Source of the DNA: F23-D06 sp045130275
GTDB lineage: Bacteria > Bacteroidota > Bacteroidia > Bacteroidales > WCHB1-69
Direction: 5' to 3'
NCBI GenBank assembly: GCA_045130275.1
Contig: JBGUPL010000085.1
Coordinates: 1-64,000 of the forward strand
Length of the DNA: 64,000 nt
Under the pieces are notes generated by a model. It made no database searches and was not told where the DNA came from. It was given only the letters and a program-made list of their open reading frames with translations. Shown here one piece after another: positions 42,042 to 51,131 of this stretch; the first letter of the stretch is position 1, and each line of letters opens with the position of its first letter. Both the position numbers and the translations under genes were made by a program.

Positions 42042-42635
42042 TTACTTAACTATCTTGAAGCCCAGGGAAAGAATGAACATATTCAACTGCTTTGTTTGGG
42101 ATGTTCCTTCCACCATATTACGGAAATTGTCGGCTGCTATACAATAGTTCGCATCCAGTGTAAAACGCCATAAGTCCACACCGATACCAAACTGTCCGCC
42201 CCATTGAAGAGAATTGGAGGTCCAGTCCGAATCCTGCATATTGTCCGAAATCTTAAAATCAAAGCGGGGCCCCAAAGTCAACCTGAATTTGAAATTATCC
42301 TTTTCGATAAAATGATAACCCAAAAGTGCAGGCACCGACAGATAGTGCTGTTTCAATGCTGTATTTGAAGAATACTCTGTCTGCTCTTCCATAAATGTGC
42401 TTCTTTTAAAAGAGTAGTTAACTTCAGGCTGGAAAAAGAAGCCACTTCCAAAACGCAAGAAAACACCTGCTTCAAGTCCAAAATCCCTTTCTGTCACCTT
42501 CTTGTAGTTCACAGCATTCCCAGCCACTTTCAGACCTAATGAAAACTGCGCCTGGGATTTCTCCAATGTCAAAACATTCAGCAGTAAGGCAGAAGCCAAG
42601 ACCATAGCGGCAAATTTCAACTGACCACTTTTCAT
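42042..42635 (-). CDS. PorT-like outer-membrane beta-barrel protein
   Basis: Small outer-membrane protein of the OMP_b-brl_2 type found widely in Bacteroidota. The 197-residue product has a signal peptide (about 1-29, ending EKSQAQ), then about eight amphipathic strands such as FSLGLKVAGNAVNYKK, GSGFFFQPEVNYSFKRS, FRLTLGPRFDF and QLNMFILSLGFKIVK. Length fits an eight-strand barrel. It precedes the ECF sigma gene by 82 bases on the same strand, so it may be part of that unit or a target of the sigma factor; neither is shown by sequence. Confidence 0.8.
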   Translation of the reverse strand: MKSGQLKFAAMVLASALLLNVLTLEKSQAQFSLGLKVAGNAVNYKKVTERDFGLEAGVFLRFGSGFFFQPEVNYSFKRSTFMEEQTEYSSNTALKQHYLSVPALLGYHFIEKDNFKFRLTLGPRFDFKISDNMQDSDWTSNSLQWGGQFGIGVDLWRFTLDANYCIAADNFRNMVEGTSQTKQLNMFILSLGFKIVK

Positions 42636-42716
42636 AATTTTATCACTTTATATTCACAAATCGTTCTAACGCGAAATTTTGCAATTTATTGTAATGTTTC
42701 TCCAACCCTTCTCGGA

Positions 42717-43628
42717 TCAGCATACACCTCTCACTTCATTAATGTCGGAGATGCCCTCCCGTTCGCAAAGTTGTATCAGATTGTCGAGGACATGGCTGCC
42801 TGCCAGAGGGTCATTGAAATGGATTGTTCCGAGTTGGACAGCGGTCGCTCCCGCCATGACAAACTCCAGCACATCCTCTGCCGAATAGATCCCTCCTATA
42901 CCGATAACAGGCACATGCACGTGTTGGCATACGGCATGCACCATCCGCAGGGCAATCGGTTTGATGGCGGCGCCGGAAAGTCCCGCATACACATTGTTGA
43001 ATACAGGCTTCCGTTTCCGGATGTCGATAGCCATGGCCTGGAAGGTGTTGACCAGCGAAAGGGCATCTGCTCCGGCCCTCTCGCATGCCAAGGCCATCTG
43101 TACGATATTCTCAGCATTCGGGGACAATTTGACGATCAGCGGTTTTTCACAAACCTTGCGGACCTCCCGGACGACTTCCTCGGCCACTTCGGACTTGATT
43201 CCGAATGCCATGCCACCGCTCTTCACATTGGGGCAGGAGATGTTGAGTTCCAACATATCAATATCCGCCGCGGAGAGCATTTTCGCCCCCGTGATGTAGT
43301 CCTCCATGCTGTGCCCGCCCATGTTAGCAATCAGGACGTTGCCGAATCGGCGCATCTGAGCTATTCCCGCACTGACAAACGCCTCAACGCCAGGGTTCTG
43401 CAGACCCACACTGTTCATCATCCCAGATGCAGTTTCCCAAACGCGGATGCCTTCGTTACCGTCCTTAGGGTGTAGCGTCAGCCCTTTGGAACAGATACCC
43501 CCCAGGCAGCCTACATCATACAATTCGTCATACTCTTCCCCAAAGCCAAAAGTGCCAGAGGCGGCGATGAGCAGGTTCTTGAAAGGCACTCCCGCCACAT
43601 TCACCGATAAATTCACTGCATTATCCAT
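42717..43628 (-). CDS. pyrD: Dihydroorotate dehydrogenase B, catalytic subunit
   Basis: FMN enzyme that oxidises dihydroorotate in pyrimidine synthesis. The 303-residue product is class 1B: FKNLLIAASGTFGFGEEYDEL, GGICSKGLTLHPKDGNEG, MMNSVGLQNPGVEAF, catalytic Cys in MLELNISCPNVKSGG (about 145), LIVKLSPNAENI, LSLVNTFQAMAIDI, GGLSG-type AGLSGAAIKPIALRMV, and GIGGIYSAEDVLEFVMAGATAVQLGT. It follows pyrK on the same strand after 101 bases, matching the heterotetrameric NAD-dependent enzyme, so electrons go to NAD+ rather than quinone. Confidence 0.95.
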   Translation of the reverse strand: MDNAVNLSVNVAGVPFKNLLIAASGTFGFGEEYDELYDVGCLGGICSKGLTLHPKDGNEGIRVWETASGMMNSVGLQNPGVEAFVSAGIAQMRRFGNVLIANMGGHSMEDYITGAKMLSAADIDMLELNISCPNVKSGGMAFGIKSEVAEEVVREVRKVCEKPLIVKLSPNAENIVQMALACERAGADALSLVNTFQAMAIDIRKRKPVFNNVYAGLSGAAIKPIALRMVHAVCQHVHVPVIGIGGIYSAEDVLEFVMAGATAVQLGTIHFNDPLAGSHVLDNLIQLCEREGISDINEVRGVC

Positions 43629-43729
43629 AATCAGCTGTTTATTATATCCTAACTCTAAGTTTAATATGCTTCTTTACGTTAATCATCTGGATCATAGACG
43701 GTTATTCTAATGATCTCCTTTCAACTGGT

Positions 43730-44467
43730 TCACCACAACAAGTCCGTGCTTTTGAACACAGGCCCATCCTTGCACACCCGTTTCATTCCTTGTTTCGTGC
43801 GGATACTACAGCCGAGGCACGCGCCTATTCCACAGGCCATACGGTGCTCCAAAGAGCAATAGCATGCGGTCCCTGTCTCCGCGCACATTGCAGCGACCTT
43901 GCGCATCATCACTTCCGGGCCACAAGTCAGCACCGCATCATATAGATTCGGTTTCAAAAGGTCGGTGACAAACCCGCGATACCCTTCATCTCCCTTTTCG
44001 GTGGAGATGAATATGTTATTACACCACATCTCGAACTCCCCTTCTGCAAAGAGTTCGTTTCGGTAGCCAAGGTACGCGTCCACCTCGACGCCGCTGAGCA
44101 TGAGTGTTTTGGCGGTCTCGCAAAGCGGCGGAATTCCGACTCCGCCGCCCACGACCGCAACCTTTCCTCTAATTTCTTGACATGGAAAGCCATTTCCACA
44201 GGGGCCCATCAGTTTCAACGTGTCGCCTTTCTTCAGCTCTGACAATTTCCGAGTTCCTTTTCCCACAACACGATACATGAACCATAGGTGAAAATCATCG
44301 GAACGAAACAAACTGATAGGACGCATCAGTGTCAGTTCCGAATCCCAACATTTTATCATGAAAAACTTTCCTGCACCCACATCGACTCCTTCGCGGTTGA
44401 CACACAAGACAAAAATATCATCCAGAAGTCGTTCATTACCGATCACTTTACTTTCAAAATATTTCAT
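43730..44467 (-). CDS. pyrK: Dihydroorotate dehydrogenase B, electron-transfer subunit
   Basis: FAD and 2Fe-2S protein that passes electrons from PyrD to NAD+. The 245-residue product shows the flavin site FMIKCWDSELTLMRPISLF, YRVVGKGTRKLSEL, LMGPCGNGF, the NAD motif VAVVGGGVGIPPLCETAK, LTCGPEVMMRKVA, and the iron-sulfur cysteines in HRMACGIGACLGCSI with a last Cys in RVCKDGPVF. All four cluster cysteines are present. A near-consensus -7 site (TATATTCG) lies 45 bases upstream. First gene of a run pyrK - pyrD - OMP - sigma - membrane protein. Confidence 0.95.
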   Translation of the reverse strand: MKYFESKVIGNERLLDDIFVLCVNREGVDVGAGKFFMIKCWDSELTLMRPISLFRSDDFHLWFMYRVVGKGTRKLSELKKGDTLKLMGPCGNGFPCQEIRGKVAVVGGGVGIPPLCETAKTLMLSGVEVDAYLGYRNELFAEGEFEMWCNNIFISTEKGDEGYRGFVTDLLKPNLYDAVLTCGPEVMMRKVAAMCAETGTACYCSLEHRMACGIGACLGCSIRTKQGMKRVCKDGPVFKSTDLLW

Positions 44468-44511
44468 AATCAGCTATTTAGATTGGACTTACCCTTTCTT
44501 CTTTCAAACTG

Positions 44512-44519
44512 CGAATATA
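44512..44519 (-). promoter_or_regulatory. Near-consensus -7 element (TATATTCG) for pyrK
   Basis: One mismatch to TAnnTTTG, on the minus strand, 45 bases before the pyrK ATG. Confidence 0.35.
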
Positions 44520-44591
44520 GGATTTTTGTAAGAACATTTACAAGAATAATTAGAGAATTCTATTGACAACCATTATTTTCACAATGCCTTA

Positions 44592-47500
44592 TCACCTCGG
44601 GATCAATACTTTCTCCGTTTTCAATAGTTCTGTACCGCGAGTGACGCGTAGCAAATAAACGCCTCCACTCAAATCTCGAACATCCAAATGAACATCCTCG
44701 GAAAATTCGCCCTCCTTCAACAGCCTCCCTGCCATATCGAAAAGAGAATACTTTTTCAAAGTTGGACCTGATAGACCTTCAGTATTGATAACCAATCGTT
44801 TACCTGACATCAGAGCTACATTCACCATTTGCATGTTCGTCGGTTTCCCATTTGTTGCAGAAGGTGCCAGTTTGACCGTTTGGGGAGTTGAATACAGCCC
44901 TGCTCTGTTTTCAGCCACAACACTGAACACGATCATTTGATCTGACTGAACTGAGAAACAATGATTACATGTGCTTAGCAGTCCGTTATTTGTCCAACCC
45001 GCCAGTGAAGGAGACGAAATCATCGCTGAATTATGGTAATAATACCGCAGGACACCCGATTGCATGTCTGATGACGGCAGCCACGATGCAGAGACCGACA
45101 CTTCTTGTGACCCGTCAGGCAACATGACATTCACCGTATTCAATGTCAGCCCTGTAACCTGAGCGGGCGGTGTATAGTCCACCTTCAGGGACTTTTCAAC
45201 CAAAGCAGATAGCTTATATGCCTTGTCCATCACAATGGACTTAAGCTTCGTCCTGCTTATGCAATTCACCGCCTGCTGCTGAATGTTACAGGTGTTCAAC
45301 GAACCAACAGAAATCGGGACTGTAGCGTTCCTAGAGCCGTAAACCCGCAAATTGTCGATTCCAACCGAGGCATTGCTTGTGACAAAACCGATATAGGAAT
45401 TCGATGTTGTCGCCAAGACATTATCCACCGCACGTATGAGCCGATTCGCATGTCGGAGGACAACAATCTCTCCCGTCGAGCTATCATAGACAACCCGGCA
45501 CAAATAGGCAGTCCCAAGTTGGAAATAGACCTGCTCGTTCACCTTGAGCAAACGTTTCGCCCCCAGAATCAGACGATATACGCTCACTGTATGGTTTACC
45601 CTGTCAAAACAGACCTCATACCCCGAAAAAAGGGAAGTCAACGCCGGCGCATTTCCGCAATTAAAGAAGAACGAACACTTTTCGCCACCGTTAAATCGAA
45701 GATAAAAGTCAAACAGGTAGGCGGTGTGCGCGGATCCGTTATAACGCGCCGCGACACCAGAATAATTCAGTGCCATATTACTTTGGCACAATTCACCGCC
45801 CTGCACCGTCCACGTACCGGAACTGTTGTTCACCCAGACTGTTCCGTTCAAAACATTGTCAAAATTGTCACACAGGAACCCCTGATCATGATGAGCACTC
45901 CACGTCGAGCCGTCCGATTCCATTATCTGGTAGAAGCGCCATTTGAGCCCTTTGTCATCCGAATCGGTGAAATAGGCCGTGAAATTCCCCGTGATCCACT
46001 GGGCAGCGTCATTTTGGATGATTGTCTGAGGCATGGCGTTGTCCGTCACCGGTTCGCTTGGATCCGGTTCCCAATCGTTTATGATCTCGTCATCATCCTC
46101 TCCAGGATCATCATCAGGATCATCATCTCCATCATCCGCCTGGTTTGCATTGCCGGTCACAGCCTGCCAAGTCGCATGCCAACCATCTGCAGTGGTGGCA
46201 CAGTCTGAGCGAAACTCAACCAAGAGATGTTCTCCTGAAGCTGCGACCCGCCCCGGAGACTGCGTGTTCCACCGCCCGATAAGGGGTGAAAAAAGACTTT
46301 CGCCATGGTATATCCACATAAAGTCATAGTCAGCTTCCAGATTAAAACTTTGGAAGGTCAAGACAATGCTGTCCGCACCGGGCACGTGGATATGGAATAG
46401 TTTCCGCTCATCATCCCCATAATTGCCATACAAACCGCCGGAATCCATGAAAACACCTGTTTCAGCCATGGAAGTTGTCATTACAGGATTGTCGTTGATG
46501 AGTTTATAGTACAAGTTCCAGTTCCAATACTGCCCAGGATCAGTATGCGTCTGACTCGGATAGTGTTGATGGCCACGGATTTGCGTACATGCCGTGGCTC
46601 CTCCCAAACTGTGGACCCCGTAGTTCAGAACCGTCCCGTTGTCCAGCGTGTCACGGTAGAACACCCTGTGAGGATTGATATTGGGGCGCCGTGAGCAGAT
46701 GTTCTTCACCAGATTGGCTGAAGACTGATACATGTTCATAGTGAAATATGAGTGGATGTCCCCGTAAGCTTCATGCTCGATGCCGATAGTGTAGCTGTTG
46801 GCAACCCCGACGTGCCAGGCCTTGTCTGCTTCACTGACCATCTGGGTGACCTGACCGTCAACAGAACGAATCACATAATGGGCGGACACTTTGGCACTGC
46901 AATTCTGAAACCACGCGATAGCACCTGCGTATGTACCCTGGGTGTAGTGGATGGTGACCGACGAGATTGTCGTGCCTCCTCGTCCCGTCGTGTAATTGCA
47001 GGAGGCTGCAGGCACTGGCACTGCATTGGGATAATCCGTAACGAAGAGGCTTGCCCGTTGAGACCGCGTCATGGGCACTTCCGTCCTTTCGCCCGTCAAC
47101 CTCGAATAACCGTCGCCGAAAAGCCCTATAAAATCGATCTCGCGGTGAGGGGCCCCACAGCCAGCATACTCTTCCTTGTCAAGAAAGAAATAGATCATGT
47201 AGAGAAAACTGTTCATGGCAAAGTCGTCAACCCCGTCGTCCGGAAGGGGTAGTTCACACAACTCCGTGAAAATACGCTTGTACTTTTCCACTGAATCGCC
47301 GTAGAGAGCATACTTGTCCTGCAACCGGGCGAAGGCACAGGCATAGGCCTTCACCGACGTGCCGGGCTGCCATAGTATCTCATCCAGAAGATACGGCGTC
47401 ATCTCGGCCAGCAGGCGGGCGTTTTCCCTGAAGACCCCTTTTCCGTGCAGCGTCAGCCCCATCACCGAATAAACACAAGGCCTTTCCGAGGGATCCTTTT

Positions 47501-47768
47501 CAAGTGTGTCCAGTCGGATGTTCGGGGTAAAACGCGTGTACTGGAACGCCACTGCCTCCAAAACCCCTCGTGGAACCGTCGCATACTCCTGGTAGGCATC
47601 GTCAAACCATTGGCTGACTTCGTTATACTGCCTGTATAACACGGCATTGATTTGTTGATCATACTCCCACTTGTAGCGGGAAAAATCGTCCACCTGCTGA
47701 GCGGCCAAGACAACAACCACCATCTGGAATAGCAGCATGGAAAACAGTAATTGTACTTTGTTTTTCAT
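44592..47768 (-). CDS. Secreted N-acetylmuramoyl-L-alanine amidase with CUB domain and T9SS-type sorting tail
   Basis: Large exported amidase_2/PGRP enzyme expected to cut the MurNAc-L-Ala bond of peptidoglycan. From ATG 47768 it has 1058 residues: signal peptide (MKNKVQLLFSMLLFQMVVVV, ends LAAQ); a helical N-terminal region to about 250; the amidase (SVTIHYTQGTYAGAIAWFQ, HYVIRSVDGQVTQMV, IGIEHEAYGD, IRGHQHYPSQTHTDPG, about 265-430); a CUB domain (LYGNYGDDERKLFHIHVPG ... DFMWIYHGES ... GWHATWQA, about 440-550); an Asp-rich linker (about 555-580); a jelly-roll-like region; a fibronectin-like domain; and a C-terminal sorting domain (LFDMAGRLLKEGEF, LSGGVYLLRVTRG). It probably degrades foreign or host-encountered peptidoglycan. 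Confidence 0.87.
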   Translation of the reverse strand: MKNKVQLLFSMLLFQMVVVVLAAQQVDDFSRYKWEYDQQINAVLYRQYNEVSQWFDDAYQEYATVPRGVLEAVAFQYTRFTPNIRLDTLEKDPSERPCVYSVMGLTLHGKGVFRENARLLAEMTPYLLDEILWQPGTSVKAYACAFARLQDKYALYGDSVEKYKRIFTELCELPLPDDGVDDFAMNSFLYMIYFFLDKEEYAGCGAPHREIDFIGLFGDGYSRLTGERTEVPMTRSQRASLFVTDYPNAVPVPAASCNYTTGRGGTTISSVTIHYTQGTYAGAIAWFQNCSAKVSAHYVIRSVDGQVTQMVSEADKAWHVGVANSYTIGIEHEAYGDIHSYFTMNMYQSSANLVKNICSRRPNINPHRVFYRDTLDNGTVLNYGVHSLGGATACTQIRGHQHYPSQTHTDPGQYWNWNLYYKLINDNPVMTTSMAETGVFMDSGGLYGNYGDDERKLFHIHVPGADSIVLTFQSFNLEADYDFMWIYHGESLFSPLIGRWNTQSPGRVAASGEHLLVEFRSDCATTADGWHATWQAVTGNANQADDGDDDPDDDPGEDDDEIINDWEPDPSEPVTDNAMPQTIIQNDAAQWITGNFTAYFTDSDDKGLKWRFYQIMESDGSTWSAHHDQGFLCDNFDNVLNGTVWVNNSSGTWTVQGGELCQSNMALNYSGVAARYNGSAHTAYLFDFYLRFNGGEKCSFFFNCGNAPALTSLFSGYEVCFDRVNHTVSVYRLILGAKRLLKVNEQVYFQLGTAYLCRVVYDSSTGEIVVLRHANRLIRAVDNVLATTSNSYIGFVTSNASVGIDNLRVYGSRNATVPISVGSLNTCNIQQQAVNCISRTKLKSIVMDKAYKLSALVEKSLKVDYTPPAQVTGLTLNTVNVMLPDGSQEVSVSASWLPSSDMQSGVLRYYYHNSAMISSPSLAGWTNNGLLSTCNHCFSVQSDQMIVFSVVAENRAGLYSTPQTVKLAPSATNGKPTNMQMVNVALMSGKRLVINTEGLSGPTLKKYSLFDMAGRLLKEGEFSEDVHLDVRDLSGGVYLLRVTRGTELLKTEKVLIPR

Positions 47769-47808
47769 TGTTAAATTGTTTAGGTTAATAATTTTGTTTT
47801 TGTCATGG

Positions 47809-47816
47809 CAAAAATA
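47809..47816 (-). promoter_or_regulatory. -7 element (TATTTTTG) for the CUB amidase gene
   Basis: TATTTTTG on the minus strand, 40 bases before ATG 47768, with a TTG about 20 bases further upstream (47837-47839). Confidence 0.6.
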
Positions 47817-48071
47817 CAACAACAAAACGCCTTTGTCAATAGGCAAATACATTTTTAACAATAATTAACGGACTAAAATATCAACACGCATTAAAACAAT
47901 AAATTAACCGAATTCAAAATATTGAATTAGGCAATTTTTATGTTAAAATTATTTAATTTAAGAAGAATATGAAAGACGGAAGAAGCGGTGGGCAAAGGTG
48001 GGTTTGGAAAAAAGGAAGAAAATCTCCGACAATTTTTATAGAAATAACACGTTAGCTTATCTCAAAAATAT

Positions 48072-48079
48072 TATTTTTG
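48072..48079 (+). promoter_or_regulatory. -7 element (TATTTTTG) for the tsaC-coaD operon
   Basis: TATTTTTG ends 14 bases before ATG 48094 and is the only consensus site before five closely packed genes. Confidence 0.6.
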
Positions 48080-48093
48080 CAGGTTAAAATATT

Positions 48094-48663
48094 ATGGTTA
48101 TGGAAGAGGAAATCGAAAAATGCGTTTCCCTGCTTAAAGAGGGAAAAGTGATTTTGTATCCTACTGATACTGTGTGGGGTATCGGTTGTGATGCGACCTG
48201 CGAGGAGGCGCTGACGCGTATCTACCGTATCAAGCAGCGCAATGAGAAGAAGAGCATGATCATCCTATTGGATTCTATCCAGCACCTGCCGATGTATGTG
48301 AAGAAAATCCCGCTGATTGCGTGGGATTTGCTGGCTCATGTCACCCGCCCCACCACTTTCATCTACCAAACCGCCTACAATCTGCCCGAAAAATTAATCC
48401 ACGAAGACGGCACCATTGCCATCCGCATCGTACAGAATGACTTTTGCCGCAAAGTGATACGCGCCCTCGGGCATCCGCTGATTTCCACTTCCGCCAACAT
48501 CGCCGGAGAGCCCACGCCGCAAACCTTTGACAAGATTTCGCAAGCGGTCATCAGCCAAATGGATTATGTAGTCTCCCCAGACCAATCCACCTCCGTGGAG
48601 TTCAAGCCCTCCCGCCTCATCAAATTCCTTGACGATTACAATTTCACCATCATCCGCGACTGA
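48094..48663 (+). CDS. Threonylcarbamoyl-AMP synthase (Sua5/YrdC/TsaC family)
   Basis: Makes threonylcarbamoyl-AMP from threonine, bicarbonate and ATP for the t6A37 modification of tRNA, by family. The 189-residue product is TsaC-sized, without the extra Sua5 domain: GKVILYPTDTVWGIGCDATCEEAL (core YPTDTVWGIGCDA), IYRIKQRNEKKSMIILL (the KRxxxK site), VTRPTTFIYQTA, AIRIVQNDFCRKVI, and PLISTSANIAGEPTP. ATG 48100 is a possible alternative start. coaD begins two bases after its stop. First gene of a five-gene run to 52862. Confidence 0.9.
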   Translation: MVMEEEIEKCVSLLKEGKVILYPTDTVWGIGCDATCEEALTRIYRIKQRNEKKSMIILLDSIQHLPMYVKKIPLIAWDLLAHVTRPTTFIYQTAYNLPEKLIHEDGTIAIRIVQNDFCRKVIRALGHPLISTSANIAGEPTPQTFDKISQAVISQMDYVVSPDQSTSVEFKPSRLIKFLDDYNFTIIRD

Positions 48664-48665
48664 CC

Positions 48666-49130
48666 ATGGAAAAAACCGCTGTGTACGCCGGCTCGTTCTG
48701 TCCTTTCACAAAGGGTCACGAAGACATTGTGCGACAAGCACTTCCGCTCTTCGACAAGATCATCATAGCCATCGGGCAGAACCCCGACAAGAAGGATCTT
48801 TTCGATGAATCCCAACGCAAAGGCTGGATCCAGGGAATTTACGATGGAAACCCGAAAATCCACATCGTCTCCTACAGCGGGCTCACCATTGACCTATGCC
48901 GGCATCATGGCGCGCAGTACCTTCTCCGCGGGGTTCGCAACGCCAAAGACTTCGCCGCCGAACAGGAGCTCGCCGAAGCCAACAAACGCCTCGCCCCTGA
49001 AATCAACACCGTACTCCTCTTGGCCTCTCCGGAATGGCGTATGGTCTCCTCCTCCATGGTTCGTGAACTTTGGCGGTTCGGGAGCGACTACCGTCCTTTC
49101 TTGTCCTACGAACTACCAGAACACCCGTAA
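48666..49130 (+). CDS. coaD: Pantetheine-phosphate adenylyltransferase
   Basis: Penultimate enzyme of coenzyme A synthesis; joins ATP and 4'-phosphopantetheine. The 154-residue product has the nucleotidyltransferase start AVYAGSFCPFTKGHEDIVRQA (TxGH motif in FTKGH), IIIAIGQNPDKK, VVSYSGLT-type IVSYSGLTIDLC, LLRGVRNAKDFAAEQELAEANKRL (core LRGVRNAKDF), and VSSSMVREL. All expected motifs are intact and length is standard. Two bases after the tsaC-like gene and three before the next gene, so cotranscribed. Confidence 0.94.
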   Translation: MEKTAVYAGSFCPFTKGHEDIVRQALPLFDKIIIAIGQNPDKKDLFDESQRKGWIQGIYDGNPKIHIVSYSGLTIDLCRHHGAQYLLRGVRNAKDFAAEQELAEANKRLAPEINTVLLLASPEWRMVSSSMVRELWRFGSDYRPFLSYELPEHP

Positions 49131-49133
49131 TCC

Positions 49134-50585
49134 ATGTCCAAACTTCACCGTCTTGTTCTCGCACTGGTTTGCCTGCTGACCGCCCTGTCCGCACGGCCTC
49201 AGTCGTCCGTAACCATCACCGGCACAGCACCTTTCGCTGCTGGAGAAGAAGTGCGGCTGTTGGTCTTCCACGACCTGCTAAACGGAATCGCCGAAGTCGC
49301 AGCAACCGACATCATCGACAAGCACGGCCGTTTCTCCTTGAAATACAGCACCAACGACATCCTGCTCGCGCAACTGGCCATCCGCACCTCCAAGGCTGAA
49401 TTCCTCATCGTGCCGGCGAACAGCTACAACTTCACCATTTCGGTTGACAGCGCACTTTTCCAGCGGATAAACCCCGAAAAATATGGAGGTTATCTTCACA
49501 TAGAAAGTGACCGCCGCGACACCGCCGACCTTAACTACAAAATCAACCGTTTCTCTCAATTCTTCAACAGCGTTGTCAGCGCCTACAATTATCCGATGAT
49601 ATACGGATCCGACGTGAACATTTTCGACACAGTGCGTTCCATCATCTCAGAACAATATGATTTCCAGTACATTCCGACCAATTTCTATCAAGCATACGGT
49701 TTCTACACATTAGGAGAAATCGACATGCTGCAAATGAACAAACGGCCGATACAACTCTATCAGAAATACTTCGACAACGACTACATTCTGTACAACAATC
49801 CGGCATACATGTCGCTTTTCAACCAGTTCTACGAGGGTTACCTGTACTACTCGCCCTATATCACCAAAGAATCACTCGACCGAAACATCAACGAAACGCC
49901 CGACTACCCCGCCCTTTTCAACGAAGTGGGCCGCGACCCGAAGCTCGCCAACGCGCGCTTGCGTGAACTGGTGATAATCAAGAACCTGATTGAATTCATC
50001 GACAACGAGGAATTCGATCGCACCAACGTCATCAAGGTTTTGGAATACATCCGGCAGACCACCTCGTTTGAGAAACACGCCGAGCTGATAACCAGTTCGC
50101 TCAACATGCTCAAGAAACGCCAGGAAATGCCCACTGAGCTCACTTTTATGAACGAAAAAGGGAAGAAAGTCACCCTTAAACAATATGAAGGGAAGCCCGT
50201 CTATTTACAGGTATTTGAGACAGACTGTATCAGTTGCATCCGGGAAATGATGATAATCAAAGAGTTATATAACAAATACAATGACAAAGTCCAGTTTGTA
50301 AGTCTTTGTGTGGACATGGGGAAGGAGCGTTATCTGGAGTTTGTGAAACGGTTCGGCGAACAGTTCGATTGGCCCATACTCTATTTCAACGACCAGTACG
50401 ACTGGCTTTCGGAGAACGGTGTGGAGACCTTGCCCGACCATCTTTTTTTCGACGGGAAAGGTCGTCTGTCGATGCGATTCCCGCCCGCCCCTGAACACGG
50501 TTTGCCCGAATTCATGCAAATGCGTTTCTCCGGCGAACAGGAGGAGGATCAGAATCCACTTTTTTACAACAGAAACAAACAATAA
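49134..50585 (+). CDS. Exported thioredoxin-fold protein (thiol-disulfide family, long N-terminal domain)
   Basis: Periplasmic thiol-disulfide protein, specific role unknown. The 483-residue product has a signal peptide (MSKLHRLVLALVCLLTALSA), a beta-rich DUF4369-like segment (VTITGTAPFAAGEEVRLLVF), a helical middle (about 120-330), and a C-terminal thioredoxin fold with the redox pair Cys-Ile-Ser-Cys in FETDCISCIREM (about 367), FVSLCVDMGKERY and the cis-Pro region VETLPDHLFFDGKG. The CISC site is atypical for TlpA/ResA (WCxxC), which fits a reductant or metal-linked role. Cotranscribed with a canonical TlpA just downstream, possibly its partner. Confidence 0.82.
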   Translation: MSKLHRLVLALVCLLTALSARPQSSVTITGTAPFAAGEEVRLLVFHDLLNGIAEVAATDIIDKHGRFSLKYSTNDILLAQLAIRTSKAEFLIVPANSYNFTISVDSALFQRINPEKYGGYLHIESDRRDTADLNYKINRFSQFFNSVVSAYNYPMIYGSDVNIFDTVRSIISEQYDFQYIPTNFYQAYGFYTLGEIDMLQMNKRPIQLYQKYFDNDYILYNNPAYMSLFNQFYEGYLYYSPYITKESLDRNINETPDYPALFNEVGRDPKLANARLRELVIIKNLIEFIDNEEFDRTNVIKVLEYIRQTTSFEKHAELITSSLNMLKKRQEMPTELTFMNEKGKKVTLKQYEGKPVYLQVFETDCISCIREMMIIKELYNKYNDKVQFVSLCVDMGKERYLEFVKRFGEQFDWPILYFNDQYDWLSENGVETLPDHLFFDGKGRLSMRFPPAPEHGLPEFMQMRFSGEQEEDQNPLFYNRNKQ

Positions 50586-50597
50586 AACGTAATCAAT

Positions 50598-51110
50598 ATG
50601 AAAAAGAATTTCATCTTCATTCTCTGTATGATATTGAGCATCAATATTTTTGCTCAAGAGGCAAAAGACAAGCACCTTGCCAAGCTCCCCGCTGTGGAGA
50701 TTCAGGATTTGAACGGCAACGCATTCAACACCAAAGACATCCAGAACGACGGGAAACCGGTGATTGTGAGTTTGTGGGCGACATGGTGCAAACCCTGCAT
50801 TGCCGAGCTGTTAGCCATCGCCGACGAATACGAGGACTGGGTGGAGGAGACTGGCGTGAAACTCTATGCCATCTCCATTGACGATGCCAAGACCTCCGCG
50901 CGCGTCGCGCCGTTTGTGAAGGGCAAGAACTGGGACTACACGGTGCTGTTGGATGTCAACTCCGACTTCAAACGCGCCATGAACGTCAACGATGTGCCAT
51001 TCATGTGCATCCTGAACGGCGACGGCGAGATCGTGTGGCAGCACACATCCTACGCGCCGGGCAGCGAAGAAGAAGTGTATGAGATCATCAAATCCCTGGT
51101 CAAAAAATAG
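50598..51110 (+). CDS. TlpA-family periplasmic disulfide reductase
   Basis: Membrane- or periplasm-located thioredoxin-like protein that keeps client thiols reduced, by family. The 170-residue product has a signal peptide (MKKNFIFILCMILSINIFAQ), then the fold with the active site VSLWATWCKPCIAELLAIA (Cys-Lys-Pro-Cys near residue 60), AISIDDAKTSARVAPFVK, and the cis-Pro loop NVNDVPFMCILNGDG. It lies 12 bases after the CISC protein and 21 before the DUF6029 gene, all on one strand. Confidence 0.92.
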   Translation: MKKNFIFILCMILSINIFAQEAKDKHLAKLPAVEIQDLNGNAFNTKDIQNDGKPVIVSLWATWCKPCIAELLAIADEYEDWVEETGVKLYAISIDDAKTSARVAPFVKGKNWDYTVLLDVNSDFKRAMNVNDVPFMCILNGDGEIVWQHTSYAPGSEEEVYEIIKSLVKK

Positions 51111-51131
51111 TATTCACTCTAACATAACTTT

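Larger units (their letters stand above)
47769..48093. other. 325-base AT-rich divergent intergenic region
   Basis: Holds the promoters of the amidase (47809-47816, minus) and of the tsaC-like operon (48072-48079, plus). The rest is AT-rich with no repeat or RNA gene that I recognise; one 28-codon frame at 47969 has no support. Confidence 0.6.

Noticed and set aside
47969..48055. 28-codon plus-strand ORF (MKDGRSGGQRWVWKKGRK...)
   Set aside because: No promoter nearby, no recognisable family, and too short to support on its own.
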